From contig NC_134569.1 of NCBI RefSeq assembly GCF_050947875.1, forward strand, positions 38,667,277-38,731,276: a stretch of DNA of 64,000 bases, in the 5' to 3' direction. Below are positions 31,100-43,151 of the stretch, piece after piece; positions within the stretch are counted from its first letter, which is position 1; each line of letters starts with the position of its first letter. Position numbers and translations under genes: made by a program. This stretch comes from Dermacentor variabilis (taxonomy: Eukaryota; Arthropoda; Arachnida; Ixodida; Ixodidae). Below the pieces are notes generated by a model. It searched no databases, was not told where the DNA came from, and saw only the letters and a list, made by a program, of their open reading frames with translations.

Positions 31100-34000
31100 C
31101 GCGATGGGTGGATGGATGGATGGATGCTATGAGTGTCGCCTTTGGAACGGGGTGTTGGGTTCCGCCACCAAGCTCTTAATGTCCTACCTATATTTTAAAA
31201 AGAAATAAAAGGAAAGGAAAAAGAAAACCACAATGAGTTCCCATAACAAATATTTTTGAACCCCTACCGTAAATTTCGTGTTTGCACGCCTCCGTTGTTT
31301 CTTGTTTCCCTACTTTTCTTCCATCAATCTTCCAATCGCCGCTTACTAAACTCTACTGTGTGCACGTTTACTTTCCCCTTGTTCTCGCTGAACCGAAGGG
31401 CTTCAAGGAGGCCAGAGATGCCTAAATCGACCGCTGGGTAGACGTCTTCACATCCTAATAAAACATGATCCATCGTTTCCCTAGCTTTACCGCAGCAAGC
31501 ACATGCTTCTTCTTCCTTCTTATATCTCGCTTTATAAGTGCGTGTTCTAAGGCATCCCGATCTCGCTTCGAAAAGTAATGAGCTTCCCTTTGAATTATCA
31601 TAAATTGTTTCTTACCTGATTTCGTTTTTTCCTCTTAAGTACTTACTCATAGCAGGTTTTTTTTTTCCATTGCCGCCACCCATGAGATTATCTTAGCCTC
31701 TCTTACTTTCCGCTTGATGTCCTTTGTTGCCATGTTGCTCACCATACAGGTCGCATACTTGCTGGTAAGCTTCCTAGTTCTTATTGCTACACTGTGAATC
31801 AGTGGTTTTCCTGTACAAATACCTGAAAATTCTCCCAACCCATTTTCGATATTCCTCAGTCGCTCTTCATACTCAATTTAACTGCGAGCTTCCCTCACTT
31901 CAAAACTAGTCCTCCCCATTTCACCCTGCACAGCTTCATTTGTAGTCTTCCCGTGAGCGCCCAATGCGAGGCGTCCCGTTGATCTTTGGTTGTCATCGAG
32001 TGCTCATTGTACCCCTGATTTCAAGCAAACAACCGCATTTCCAGATGTAAGTCCTGAAACCATTACACTTTTCCACATACCCCGGAGCACCTCGTATATC
32101 TATTGTACCCCCTTAGCGCTCTTTGTTTCATTATGACCGCATTTCTGTTCGCCTTTGCTGTTATTGTTTTTTTTTCTTGTGTTTCGAGATACATACCGCC
32201 TTTGTTTATCCATATACCAAGGTATATATATTCTTTCACCGGAGGTATTTGCTCGCCCTGAATTGACGCTGTCTGTTCACTGTTTTCATTGAATACCATA
32301 ACACCGGATTTCTTTACGCTAAATTTCACACCTAAATTCTCACCTTCCTCTCCACAGATATTAACCAGATGTTGCATATCACTTTGCTTGTTAGCTAGCA
32401 GCACAATGGCGTCCGCATAAAACAAACCTGGAAGCTGCTGCTCTACTGTACCCGCCTGTTTGTATTAGAAATTAAACCAGATATTACTTTCCTCTAGCGC
32501 CCTTTGCATCCCCACCATGTGCAACATAATCAGTAGCAGGGATAAAGGACACCCCTACCTCAGTCGCTTGTTGAAATCAACTTTTTCCTCGCTCCTCATC
32601 CCTTCCCATTCAACGCAAACGGTATTTTCTAGGTAAATATCTCTCGAAAGCTGTATACAATCGTCGCCCATGTCTTCCCCTTCCAGAATATCCCGGAAAT
32701 GTTACGGTCTAGGTTGTCATACGCTCCTGTAATGTCTAAAAAGGCCACCTATGATAGTTTCCTTTCTATTCTTGATATTTCAATAGACTGAGTAAGGATA
32801 ACTAAGTTATTATCCAGACGCCTACCTATGTTGAGGAAAACACGGGGAATGCGGGAGGTGGAAATTCAAGACGATGAGCAAAACGAGAACAAGGTGAAAG
32901 CAGGAGCCAGCGTTTTGACAAGTGAACTTGTCTCCTTTCTGAAGTTCACCCAAATTCTTATCATTCTCTGTCCATGCTTGCATCTTTAATTTATTGCCTG
33001 TATTTCTAACCTGCATATCGCCGATGTAATGGTCAACTGTCTACTACATGAGTGAATTCTATCTTTCTCCACCTTACCTTTATAAATTAAATTCGTTCTA
33101 CTTTGTCGCCAACTGTCTAGTATTTGCCTATCTTTTCAACTTTTTTTTCTATGGTTTTCAACAGAGCTTCCTTACTTTTTGGTCCTAGTTCATTAATCAG
33201 CCTAACGGGAACCTCGTCTAGCCATGCGGCTGTGGCTGTGCGCTTCGGAATTTTCTCTTTGGCTTTCTTCCAGTTGAAATTTGTCAGCACCAGCTCCTAT
33301 TCTATCTGGTTCTTTTTCATACTCTTTCTTTCCTCAAGTGAAACCTTGACATTGCCTTCGAAAGATTTGGCTGTGATTTTTCAGGTGTAACTGAACACCG
33401 CGTCCCCTCCCAGTTTGTTTTCATCTTCGTCTAGGATATGTTGTTGTACTGTTCCATACTTCCTTCCTAGTAAGTTTATGTGGTTCCAAAAATAATCTTG
33501 GTGCGGCCTTCTTTTTCTTACGTGCTTCTGACAACAAACGTTCACTTTCACCTCTTATCTTTGCTTGAACCAGTATTTCAACCATAGATTTCTTTCTCCC
33601 AGTATATTTCCCATTTTCTGGCTACTTCATCCTGCGGCAACTGCGCTTCTTCTTTCTTTTTTTTTTTGCCTGCTTGCACTTTCGGGATGCTTTCTGTTGT
33701 TCGGCGATCACTTCTAGTATCTCCCTGTTCCACCAGCTTTTCGGTTTCTTTTTCTTTTCCAACAAGCACGTTGCTTCTTTTCCCGTATTTTTGTCGTTAT
33801 TACACTTACAATTTCACTATATTCCCACTATTTGTTTGGCCATTTGTCAAGTTCTTCCTCGACTCTTGTGACTATACTTGTTATTTGCTCAGCGTTCACA
33901 TTTGGACTGGCCATTTTGTTCTCCTTGCTCTCTTTCGGAACTACATATACCATTTTCAAAATGATGCGTTTATAGTCACTCCCTATGCTGCTATACCCTT

Positions 34001-35110
34001 CATCGTCAATGGCCATTTCTCTCAACTTATCACGAATTCCTTCTGTCATCAAACAATAATCAAAGGTCGATTGCCGACTTCCCACTTCCCACGTGGTCTA
34101 CCCGACACACTTAGCTTTTGCAGTAACGATAACGAGGTTATGTTGCTCACAAAGATCTAGCATTGACTGCCAGTTATTGTCGGTATAGCCATCTAGATCC
34201 TGTATGTGGGCATTCATGTCACCTATCAGAATAATTTCGGCACCAGTCCCTAAACCCTTAATATCGGCACTTGGAAATTCCGATGACTCTTGATTCTTCT
34301 CTCTGAAATTATTTCTGGTCCACAAATGCATTACGCCCACCCAAGCTTTCTTTTCATTCATTGTACATGATAACCAAAGATGCTCTTGACGTTTTGAATT
34401 TACTCTTTTCCATTTGGCTCCCTGATGGATGAACATTCTGACCCCCTCCCTTTCTTTCCGATTCATTTCTGTTGCACCTTTCCCAAACATAATTTTCAGT
34501 CACTGGTGGCTCTTCCGAGTCTCTAAGGTGCGTTTCTGTAACCGCATACACCCCTACTTTTTCTCTATTTAACTGCTCCTCAATCTCTACCCCCCTTTTT
34601 CTTTCTTCTGCCGCCCTGCATGTTTATGTAGCCTATTGCATGGCGAGCTCTCTTTCTTGCTTTCCTCCTTTTTTTCTCTTATTGACGGCTATGCTACCGA
34701 GATTCCCCTAGGGGACCTTCTTCATTACTACCGAAACTGGCCTCCTGAGCGCCCGTGGGCCTCCAAACAAAGCAACCGCGCGACCACAAGCCGCCAGCCC
34801 ACTTCTGGTCAAAGTCTGTGATTGAAGGGGATCCCGTCTCGTTGGAAACCACCACACATTCTCACTTTCCTGTTTACTTCTACAAGCTCGAAACGTTTCT
34901 CTCGGCTCATTGTCCATATAGCCTCATTAGTAGCCAACACGGCTCTTTGTACGTTGCTGTCACGTACAGGCACCTCCGGCATGGTACGTCACCTCCGGCA
35001 CCGTGAGCGATGCGGCGGGGGCGAGCGCCATCAGGAGGCATCGCAAGGAACCGGGCGCGCCGCTTCGTGGCCCCCGAGATACTCACGGGCTGGCGCGCGC
35101 AAATGGCGAA
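31100..35110 (-). pseudogene. Degenerate APE-type LINE (endonuclease plus RT)
   Basis: Read on the - strand. The endonuclease (about 34551-33828) shows 'AVTETHLRDSEEPP', 'IILIGDMNAHIQDLDG', 'RQSTFDYCLM' and 'IGSDYKRIILKM'. The RT (about 32760-32060) shows motif A 'AFLDITGAYDNLDR', motif B 'RLR*GCPLS' with a stop, and motif C 'FYADAIVLLAN', where the second catalytic Asp of YADD is Ala. The 3' end carries a (CATC)n tail at 31105-31127 (GGAT on +). Many stops and frameshifts occur. The 5' limit near 35110 is uncertain. The clade cannot be named from these pieces. Confidence 0.75.
32835..32945. mobile_element. Repeat inserted in the LINE, related to 42290-42478
   Basis: 'gatgagcaaaacgagaacaa', 'ggagccagcgttttgacaag' and 'acacgggga' match one arm of the fold-back repeat at 42290. 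It interrupts the RT frame of the surrounding LINE. Confidence 0.55.
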
Positions 35111-36837
35111 CACCGTGGCAGGTCTATGGATGGTATAAACGCTGGAAAATGGGTTTCTTTGAGTTTCCGCGTTACATAATTATGTTTTCTCGTATAGTAT
35201 AATTACAGTCCGACGCTATCATATCTGTAGGTTGTGTGTAAGTCGTACTTTACGATTTTTCTACGTATTTTAACTTGAGAAATTCAATTACTTCAGTAGC
35301 TTCCTTGCGCCACATGGAGGACCTGCGTATTGGTGGCTGGAAATTTTTTTACCGAAACGATGTCCGACGTCGACTTTTCTGCGACACGGGGCCCTTGACG
35401 CTACGCGTTAATAAAATAAGTTCTGCGTTTAAGAGGAAGCTTCAGATAGGGATCTCCTCTCTAAATACATAGAAAAGGAGAAATCGTTTCTCTCGGCAAC
35501 CAGTGCTTCAAATTTGATTAAGTTTGTTGCATATAAAAGTGAAGTTAGTCTAGTGAACGTTGGTAGCAAATTCCTGGCTTAAACTGTCAATATATAAATA
35601 AATATAGTTCAAATTCGCAAATATTTAGGCAACGAAACTATCAAGTTTACTACTTTGTAACTCAGTAATGTCAAATGATATCACAATTATGTACAATGCA
35701 CCTAACAGTACTACTAAAGTAGACAAAATTGATGTATTATACACGGCTCTAAAGGAGATAACTAATATATGAGTAGGATTTTTGGCAGACCTTTGTAAAC
35801 AATGTAACAAATTCACATGATATAAAGTGAATAATTCGATTTACCAGCTTTGCATGTTCTAACGCATGGAGTCTCCATGGCCGCGATAACTGTTATTGGT
35901 CCTAAACTACGAATTTGTAAACTTCGTGCTTCTATTATTTTTAGGAGATTAATTTTTGAAAATTCCTAAATAATTCAGTCCCAAATCATAATTCCGTTTC
36001 CAACAATCACGAGAATATAACTTTTGCTCACAAATGCAATAAACGTCATTAATATCGGCCCTGTGCTTATCTCACAGAAGCATTTCTGCGTCCTAGGTGT
36101 ATTTGAATAAGCGGCATCCAAATTCGGCACGTGCTAAAGCTTCCTCTGAAAGGGCCTCTCACCAGGCCACCCACCGCACATTTCGTCTATACGCAGAAAG
36201 TTGTTACGCGAGGTCTAGGAAACGTTCTATCACAAGAATTTTTCGAATTGGTTTATTAATTTTAAGCTATTTCCACTCGCCCCAGTCTAGCCTCCACAAG
36301 CGAAATTTCTTCCCTGCGTTCTCGCATACCGGAACTGGATGATCACGCGACGCATACGTCACTGGCCTCATCTTTCTCTCTTTCTCTCGCTCTCTCTCTC
36401 TATCTCTCACGCACACAATTTTTTTTTGCTGCGCAGTACACTTCTGCTGAGGGTCTCACGCGCGAACTTTCCCGTTTGTCTCGCTTCGTGCAGTGCACAA
36501 TTCTGCGCGCTGTGACAGAACACGTGACTGACTAGCGGTTTAAGTCAGCGCTACACCAAGTGTTCCCACAGCACAGAGTGTTGCGTGATCGCGGCCTGCA
36601 ACACGGTAGAAAATGACATAGTTTCGCTATCTGCGCGCGCGACTGCACGACGTGGGAACAACCAGACGAAACGGAAGTACATCTCTCTTGCTACGGCCCG
36701 AAGTAAGACAAAGACCCGCGGACATTCGGTTTGTAAGTTTTATTGTTTCTCTGAACTTTAGTTCATCTATTGAAGCAACGTATCAAACGAATAACTGCTG
36801 TTGCCTTGAACAATTTTCAAAGTCATGTGCCACATTA
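35111..36837. other. A/T-rich, nothing recognised
   Basis: A short (CT)n run lies near 36366-36410. No gene or named repeat is seen. Confidence 0.4.
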
Positions 36838-37055
36838 GTGATGCCACGGCATGGTGAACTACGTAGGCGCACTTACGCGATTGACGTACTCTCCGGCTGG
36901 GAGCGTGGCATCTGCGAGGCGAAGGGCGCAGGGCGTTTGGTTTGAAATTTCAGCTCTTTTCGCGGCGCGTAGTGGTACAATACTTTGTAGGGACGATCGT
37001 TAGCGCGCATTCTGCGCACTGCGCTTGTCCGTTCGAAATGGCCTGACCTGGTGAG
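36838..37055 (+). repeat. Dispersed repeat, copy 1
   Basis: About 215 bp closely matching 41434-41655. Both copies share 'ctccggctgggagcgtggca', 'ttttcgcggcgcgtagtgg' and 'caatactttgtagg'. No terminal repeats or coding motifs are visible, so it is an unclassified interspersed element. Confidence 0.8.
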
Positions 37056-39710
37056 TGGCGCTTTAAGGTGTATTTGACCGGGCGTAGCTGAAGGCATAGC
37101 TCTGACTTATAGCCCCCACAGCTGTGATATAGTAAATAGCCGCATAGTTAGCCCTGATGCTGAGTTAAATTTCCCGGCTTAGCACAGTTTCTGAATCTTG
37201 GACCCCATCGGAAGGCGTCCTCCATGACAGCATATCCAACTCTAGACCTCGAGCAATGCATCTGAACGCTTTATTGCGCAGCCACGGTTACCGAGCCGTG
37301 GCGCAAGTCCCATGGTGAAATTCTGGTTACAGTGCGGCAATGTGCAGTGTACACGGCAACTCGCGTAAGCCAATAAAATAATATACAGATGGTGCACATG
37401 CTCGAATATGTGCGAAGCGAAGCTTTAATCAAGCGGTTATTAAGCGATATACAACTTATGGTGACGCGAACAATTGTGTCTATTTTCATCCTAAGCAATG
37501 TGCAATATCGTGGAATGTGTTTGTTTAAGCATGGCAAAGGTGCATAAACATACACATAAGCCTAACACATAAACATACGCATAGGCATTAATCCTGTGGA
37601 ATCCTTATATTTAGGCCCTACAGCGTTCACAAGCCATGATAAAAAAAAGGTAAAGAAAGTTTTGGTTTAAAAAAGATAGCCGACATCGATATTGTCGTAG
37701 CGCGCAGTCATAAAAGAGCGCCGAGATTACGACGATCTAGTTGTTATTACAGCGAAGCGATATATCTTCGCAATGCACGTAAGGGAAAGGCAGCTATTCT
37801 GGGGCGGCCTATATTTGGAAGTACCGTGTCGAGAGCCGAGATTACCTACACTATACTAATGCCGGCGAGAACGCAGACGAATAAACCACGCCGTCTCCTG
37901 CTACGCCTTTCGGAACTATACATACCACGAAAGCTGCTAACCTAGATGGAATTTGCGCCCGAGTAGCTAGCGCACAGGACACTGGCAGAGAGCTAGCGCG
38001 CTTTCGTTGCTGCTGCTGCGACGCTTCCACGTTGTTTGTGCACCTCCGTGGAGACACACTGCAGGAGGCAGAACGTGTGCCCGCCAGGGGGGTGATCGAG
38101 TCGGCACCACCGGCGTCTGTATAGTTTCCCGTGAGGAACGAATACCGCAACCAGCGCGAGACGACTCTGGGAGGCGTAACTGGAAGTAAAAGCACGTTGT
38201 TTGGCCATACTACTATCTGCGTTACTGCGCTGCGTAAAAGCATCCGCGCTACAGTTCCTCTCGCTCTTCTTCCTGCATGAGCAAAGTCGGATGATCGGAG
38301 ACCTACTTAGGGTGAATGCAAATACAGTTTCTGTCGCGGAAATGACACGCGATACCGGCCTTCCCATTCCCATCCGAAGTTCGCGTCGTCACATGTTCCT
38401 GCGCGCCGTATATACAGGTATAGTACTTCGATTCGAATGAATCGCAAGTTCTCATTAGGAAGCAAGCCGGATCCCAGGTCTGTGTTTCTTGCATAGAGGC
38501 GGATACGTGGACTTGTCCCAGAGACAGAACCTTTCCGGCCACCTCCTTCGGTTCGCAGTTCAGTGCGCGCGGCGCCTGGTACTTAATGAGTTGTTTTGTC
38601 AAACTGTCGCCGCGTGATGTCAATGGGAACGGAGGGCCGCCGCTTCGCGCGCGATTGTCGGAATCAATACCAGAGGACTGCGCCGCGTGCCACGCGTGTG
38701 CCCGTTTCTTCAGAGAGAATGATTCTCGAGAAACTTGCCATTGTGACAGTGGGAAATGAATGGTTCGCCTTCTCTGTTATCGGCAGTCCCTCTCCTTTTC
38801 TCTGTGCATATAGCTGTCTTTTCAACGTCCGATGCATACTTAGCAGCTTCCTGCGCTGAGTGATTTTTTCAAAACGTTGTCCTAGTTGCTGGGCGAGCGA
38901 CGTCTTATCGACTCGGACGTAACATCCCCTGTGGACTCCTTGTCCGGCTCGCTCTTCAAGCATGAAAGGGAAAACAAATGCGTCCAGTGATCGATGAATC
39001 CTGGTGAGGCGCAAAAGTATACAGACAGGAATCGAGCAGGTCAGGTGGGGGTACATAACGCGTGGTGATATGAATCCAACAGAAAATGAAGCCAAGGCCC
39101 GGGAATAAGGAAGCTGGCTATGTTACACTTGTTGAATACATTATTTGGCCAGAGCTAACGCATTTAATGAACGACGTATCTGTAACAGGGCTAATTTCTA
39201 GTAAAAACAAGATCGCAAAAGTATAGCAACGGTTTCTGTCAACAGAAAAAAAAGAAAATGAAATATTATCAACTAATACTGGTGCTTCTATTCTTTTGTA
39301 GTAAGACGCACGAAAAAAATAATTTTGAGACGGCTGAATGTCTAGTTTAAAAAATTCAAAATTATGCTTTCTTCCTTACCATTTCGCAGTCTGAAAAAGA
39401 GGATTCTACTCCTACTGTGATTTCACCCTTCGTCGACATCATAAGAAAATCAATAATTATTGGCTTATTAATAGCGACTTCACAAAGGCGTTTCACTAGA
39501 AATTATTATAACCTTAAGTACCAACTACTTCGGTATAGTATAGTAACCGCATGTAAACATTCTTCAGGCGCACTTGCTATACAAAAACATGAATTTTTGC
39601 ATAAAATACTTTCATAACACAGTGGCAGTAGGACCAAGAAACCCATACAAGACTGCGTACGCATCAGGATAGAGACTCGAAGTGAATTTTAATTTGATCA
39701 AGGAGTGTCT
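37056..39710. other. No recognised gene
   Basis: A GC-rich patch (37850-38720) contains overlapping frames on both strands, none with domain or splice support. Confidence 0.35.
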
Positions 39711-39940
39711 CTAAAATTAAAATTAAGTTCTGGTGTTTCACGTGCCAAAACCGCGATCCAATTAGGAGGCACGCCGAAGTGGGGGACTCCAGTTTAATTT
39801 CGACCACATGAGGTTCTTTAACGTGCAAGTAAACTTAAGTTAGTACATGAGCACTTTTTTGCGTGCCGCCCGCATCTAAATGCAGCCGCCGCGGCCGGGA
39901 TAGAACTAGCGCCATGACCACTAAGTTACCGTAGCTTGCG
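39711..39940 (-). mobile_element. Ruka-type SINE, old copy
   Basis: The tail is at 39711 ('aaattaaaattaagttctgg'), followed on + by 'ggttctttaacgtgca' and 'catctaaatgcagccgccg'. The tRNA head is partly deleted (no complete B-box to A-box spacing). Confidence 0.8.
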
Positions 39941-40417
39941 AGTGACGTCTCTGCAGCCAAGGTTTCGAGCATGGGATACTGTAAGAAAGTAGGCAGTAAG
40001 CTATCACCTTCACTAACGCATCGGCGAAAAAGCGGGCAAAATATGCCTTACACGCACACTGCATGGCTAGCGACAAATCGGAATTCTGAACAACAGCGCC
40101 ACTTCTGTTCTATGTAACAAAAAAAAATCCGACATAAAACCCGAACATATCATATCGGCTCATAGGTCTCTAAAACATACCGACTCCTTAACGGAATAGC
40201 TCATTATATTGAACATGGTGAACAGATTCCTTGATACACTTGAAGTTCTTTGGTTTAGCCATTCGGCTTGTGCCCCTGGGTGTGTGCTCATTCTTGGTCA
40301 ATTCTCCAGAATGAGTAGGTATAACTGTGACACAAAAGGTGCGGAATCCTTGAGTGTAACTATAGAGACAGGTCGTACTTTTCGACGAAGACACCTGTCA
40401 CCACCATTATTCCCTAA
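39941..40417. other. Nothing recognised
   Basis: No repeat or coding signal is identified between the Ruka copy and the RTE fragment. Confidence 0.4.
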
Positions 40418-40735
40418 GCATCATCATCATCATCAGCCTATTTTATGACAACTGCAGGACGAAGGCCTCTCCCTGCGATCTCCAATGACCCATGTCGTGC
40501 GCCAACCGATTCCAACTAACGCCCGCGAATTTCCTAATTTCATTGCTCCACCTACAGTCTTCTGCCTTCCTCAACTGCGTTTCCCTTCTCTTGGTACCCA
40601 TTATGTAACCCTAATGGTCCAACGGTTATAAAACCTGTGCATTACGTGACCTGCACAGCTAAATTTTTTCTCTTAATGTCCATTAGAATATCGGCTATAC
40701 CCGTCTCTGATCTGGCTATACAAGCATCGCACTTT
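40418..40735 (-). pseudogene. RTE/BovB 3' fragment
   Basis: The (ATC)n at 40418-40435 is the 3' tail. Inward it matches the end of the RTE ORF ('ctgcaggacgaaggcctctc', 'cgccaaccgattccaact'). The 5' side is truncated after about 300 bp and the frame is broken. Confidence 0.8.
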
Positions 40736-41433
40736 GTATTCGTGACGTCACTGCATAGACGTCTCACACAGTGCATCCGCCTGGTTTGGCGCTTACAGTT
40801 GGGCAAGCTTCTGAGCGGTGTAGCACATAAACATAAATGTTGCTGAGATTAAAGTTGTGACGTTTGTGCTCGGTAAACACAAGCATTGCAAGTGGTTACG
40901 TGTTGCGCAAGATGGAGGCAAACACAATTGTACGCACCACCGTTAGTTGCATGCAATTTAACGCACAACACTTGCCAGAAGTTTTGCTTCACGTAGATTC
41001 CAACATCTGTGTTGGAGCTGTAAACATTTTTAGGCCATGATTTATCGTTTTATTACGCGGAATTGAGGTGCGTTCACCGACACTACTTTTCGATTCTTCT
41101 TCTTTTTTTACATTAACAACAACAAAGCATCTTATTTCGGTTCACAGTACACACTGCAAACCAAGGAAGATTGTGTTAGAGGTGCATTGCAACACCTGAC
41201 AGTGGCCCAGCCTCGCCCCGGTAAATCGTGTGCTACATACGCCGCATTTCCGTGTCCTTCACGGCGACAAAGCACCGAAGGACGCGAAACCCTATATCGC
41301 AGACACAAAGAACTTCGCTTTAAAATTTAGCCACTATAGGAAAGGACGTGTATACCGTATTAGACTTTGTGAACCACGCGACATGCGCGAAGATTAATTT
41401 TGATATGATAATCTGCGCCAATATACTCGCGGT
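40736..41433. other. Nothing recognised
   Basis: No coding or repeat signal is found that I can name. Confidence 0.4.
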
Positions 41434-41655
41434 GTCTATATCACGGCACGGTGAACAACCTGGGCGCGCATACGCGATTTGCGTACGCTCCCTCCGGCTG
41501 GGAGCGTGGCACGTGCGAGGCGAAGGGCGCAGGCGCGTTTGGTTTGAAATTTCGGCTCTTTTCGCGGCGCGTAGTGGTGCAATACTTTGTAGGAACGATC
41601 GTTAGTGCGCATTCTGTGCACTGCGCTTGTCAGTTCAAAATGTCCAGATCGACAT
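41434..41655 (+). repeat. Dispersed repeat, copy 2
   Basis: Second copy of the element at 36838-37055, in the same orientation, with scattered substitutions and small indels. Confidence 0.8.
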
Positions 41656-42289
41656 TGAATGTTTTGCAGGCAAACACACTCCGCGACTGCTGAGGCTATC
41701 GAAACCTCGGCGCACAAGTGTCGCATGCGCCGAACGTTGAACACGACAGCACGGCAACGCCGACGGAAATGCGCCTCGAGATCCCGTATCATCGGTGTCA
41801 CAATAAAAAAATAAAAATTTGCATGAACGTGAACTTAATCATATACTTTACATATTAATTAGGCCCTAGCTGCAGCTAAAAGAAAACTGATATCATAATA
41901 AGAATTAGGTGAGAATACTTTGTCTCCATCGTTGACTGTGTACGACGACCCCTCAAACGCACCTCATTAGCGTTAGTAATGTTAATTTGTTCTTTTATTG
42001 AACAGTTCCGAGATCTATTGAGACACTGCAGTTATTCCAGTATGTACAATATTAGGTCACAAACCGAGTGTTATTGACTAAGCCTGTTTGTGTTGGCTAG
42101 AATTTTTAAAGCAGATGCGAACACGAGGAATAATTCACAAGCAATGCGCGTCGTTGAACCTGTCAGTTCAGAATCGTTGCTTGCTGAGCTACTTGGTTCG
42201 TTGTAACTTAAGTAACAGCGCGAAAAAAAATAAATATATTTCGCGCTGGTACATAAGTTGCTGTTAGTCCCTTCGTGCGGCTGTGCAGT
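41656..42289. other. Nothing recognised
   Basis: A/T-rich sequence with no named feature. Confidence 0.4.
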
Positions 42290-42478
42290 AGAACGATGAG
42301 CAAAAGGCGAACAAGGTAAAAGTGGGAGCCAACGTTTCGACAAGTTGCTTGTCTTTTTCAAGCCTTCCCTTGAAAAAGACAAGTCCACTTGCCGAAACGT
42401 TGGCTCCCGCTTTTACCTTGTTGTTTTGCTCACCGTCTTGAATTTCCATAAACCGCCTTCCCCGTGTTTTCCGTGCTG
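42290..42478. mobile_element. Palindromic interspersed repeat
   Basis: The left arm ('gatgagcaaaaggcgaacaa' ... 'cgtttcgacaagt') and right arm ('cttgccgaaacgttggctcc' ... 'ttgttttgctcaccgtc') are inverted around 42365-42370. 'cttttaccttgtt' and 'ccccgtgttttcc' follow. The same sequence family occurs at 32835-32945. Confidence 0.7.
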
Positions 42479-42662
42479 TCGAACGTATCTTACCTCCATC
42501 CACCAATTCAATTCTTACAACAACGACTACACAGAGCTGCAACTTGTCTGAACTATACGAGCTGCGTTGCATTTGGAACATGCCCTCAAGGTGGCACTGA
42601 GCACAGGGCGGCGCCCCCACCTCACAAAACATAGGTAGCAGGGCTTACACTCCGGGGGTCGC

Positions 42663-42667
<5 letters not shown>

Positions 42668-42741
<74 letters not shown>
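42668..42741. repeat. (TA)n microsatellite
   Basis: About 37 perfect dinucleotide units. Confidence 0.97.
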
Positions 42742-42746
<5 letters not shown>

Positions 42747-42763
42747 AGATAGAGAAGATAGAG

Positions 42764-42930
42764 AATGGGTGACAAGAGAAGGGAAGCGCAGTCAAAGACG
42801 GCACAAAACTAGGTGGGGTGATGAAATTTGCAGGCGCCAGTTGGAATCAGTTGGCGCAAGACATGGCTCATTGGAGATCGCAGGGACATGCTGTCGTCCT
42901 GCAGTGGACATAAAAATAGGCTCACGGTAA
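42764..42930 (+). pseudogene. RTE/BovB 3' fragment
   Basis: The translation in two frames gives the terminal RTE block: 'REGKRSQRRHKTRWGDE', then 'SWNQLAQDMAHWRSQGH' and 'LQWT'. It lacks the trinucleotide tail and most of the element. Confidence 0.7.
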
Positions 42931-43151
42931 TTACATATAAAGATATTTTTTTGGAAGATAAGTCATCATGACTATCACCACCTTCATCCGATCTTGGTAC
43001 GCTGAATAACGAAGACTACTCGCAGAGCCATCCGATTACCCCTAATCTGCCTTAGTCGAGCGCATTCCGCAAATTGCTTAATCTGATAACACCTAATCCT
43101 CCGAAGTGGCAGTTAAGGTAGAGTGCAGTGGCTCATAGGTTAGTGAAGGCT

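Noticed and set aside
37851..39095. Several ORFs in a GC-rich patch
   Set aside because: No family, splice-site or repeat evidence; not distinguishable from chance in GC-rich DNA.
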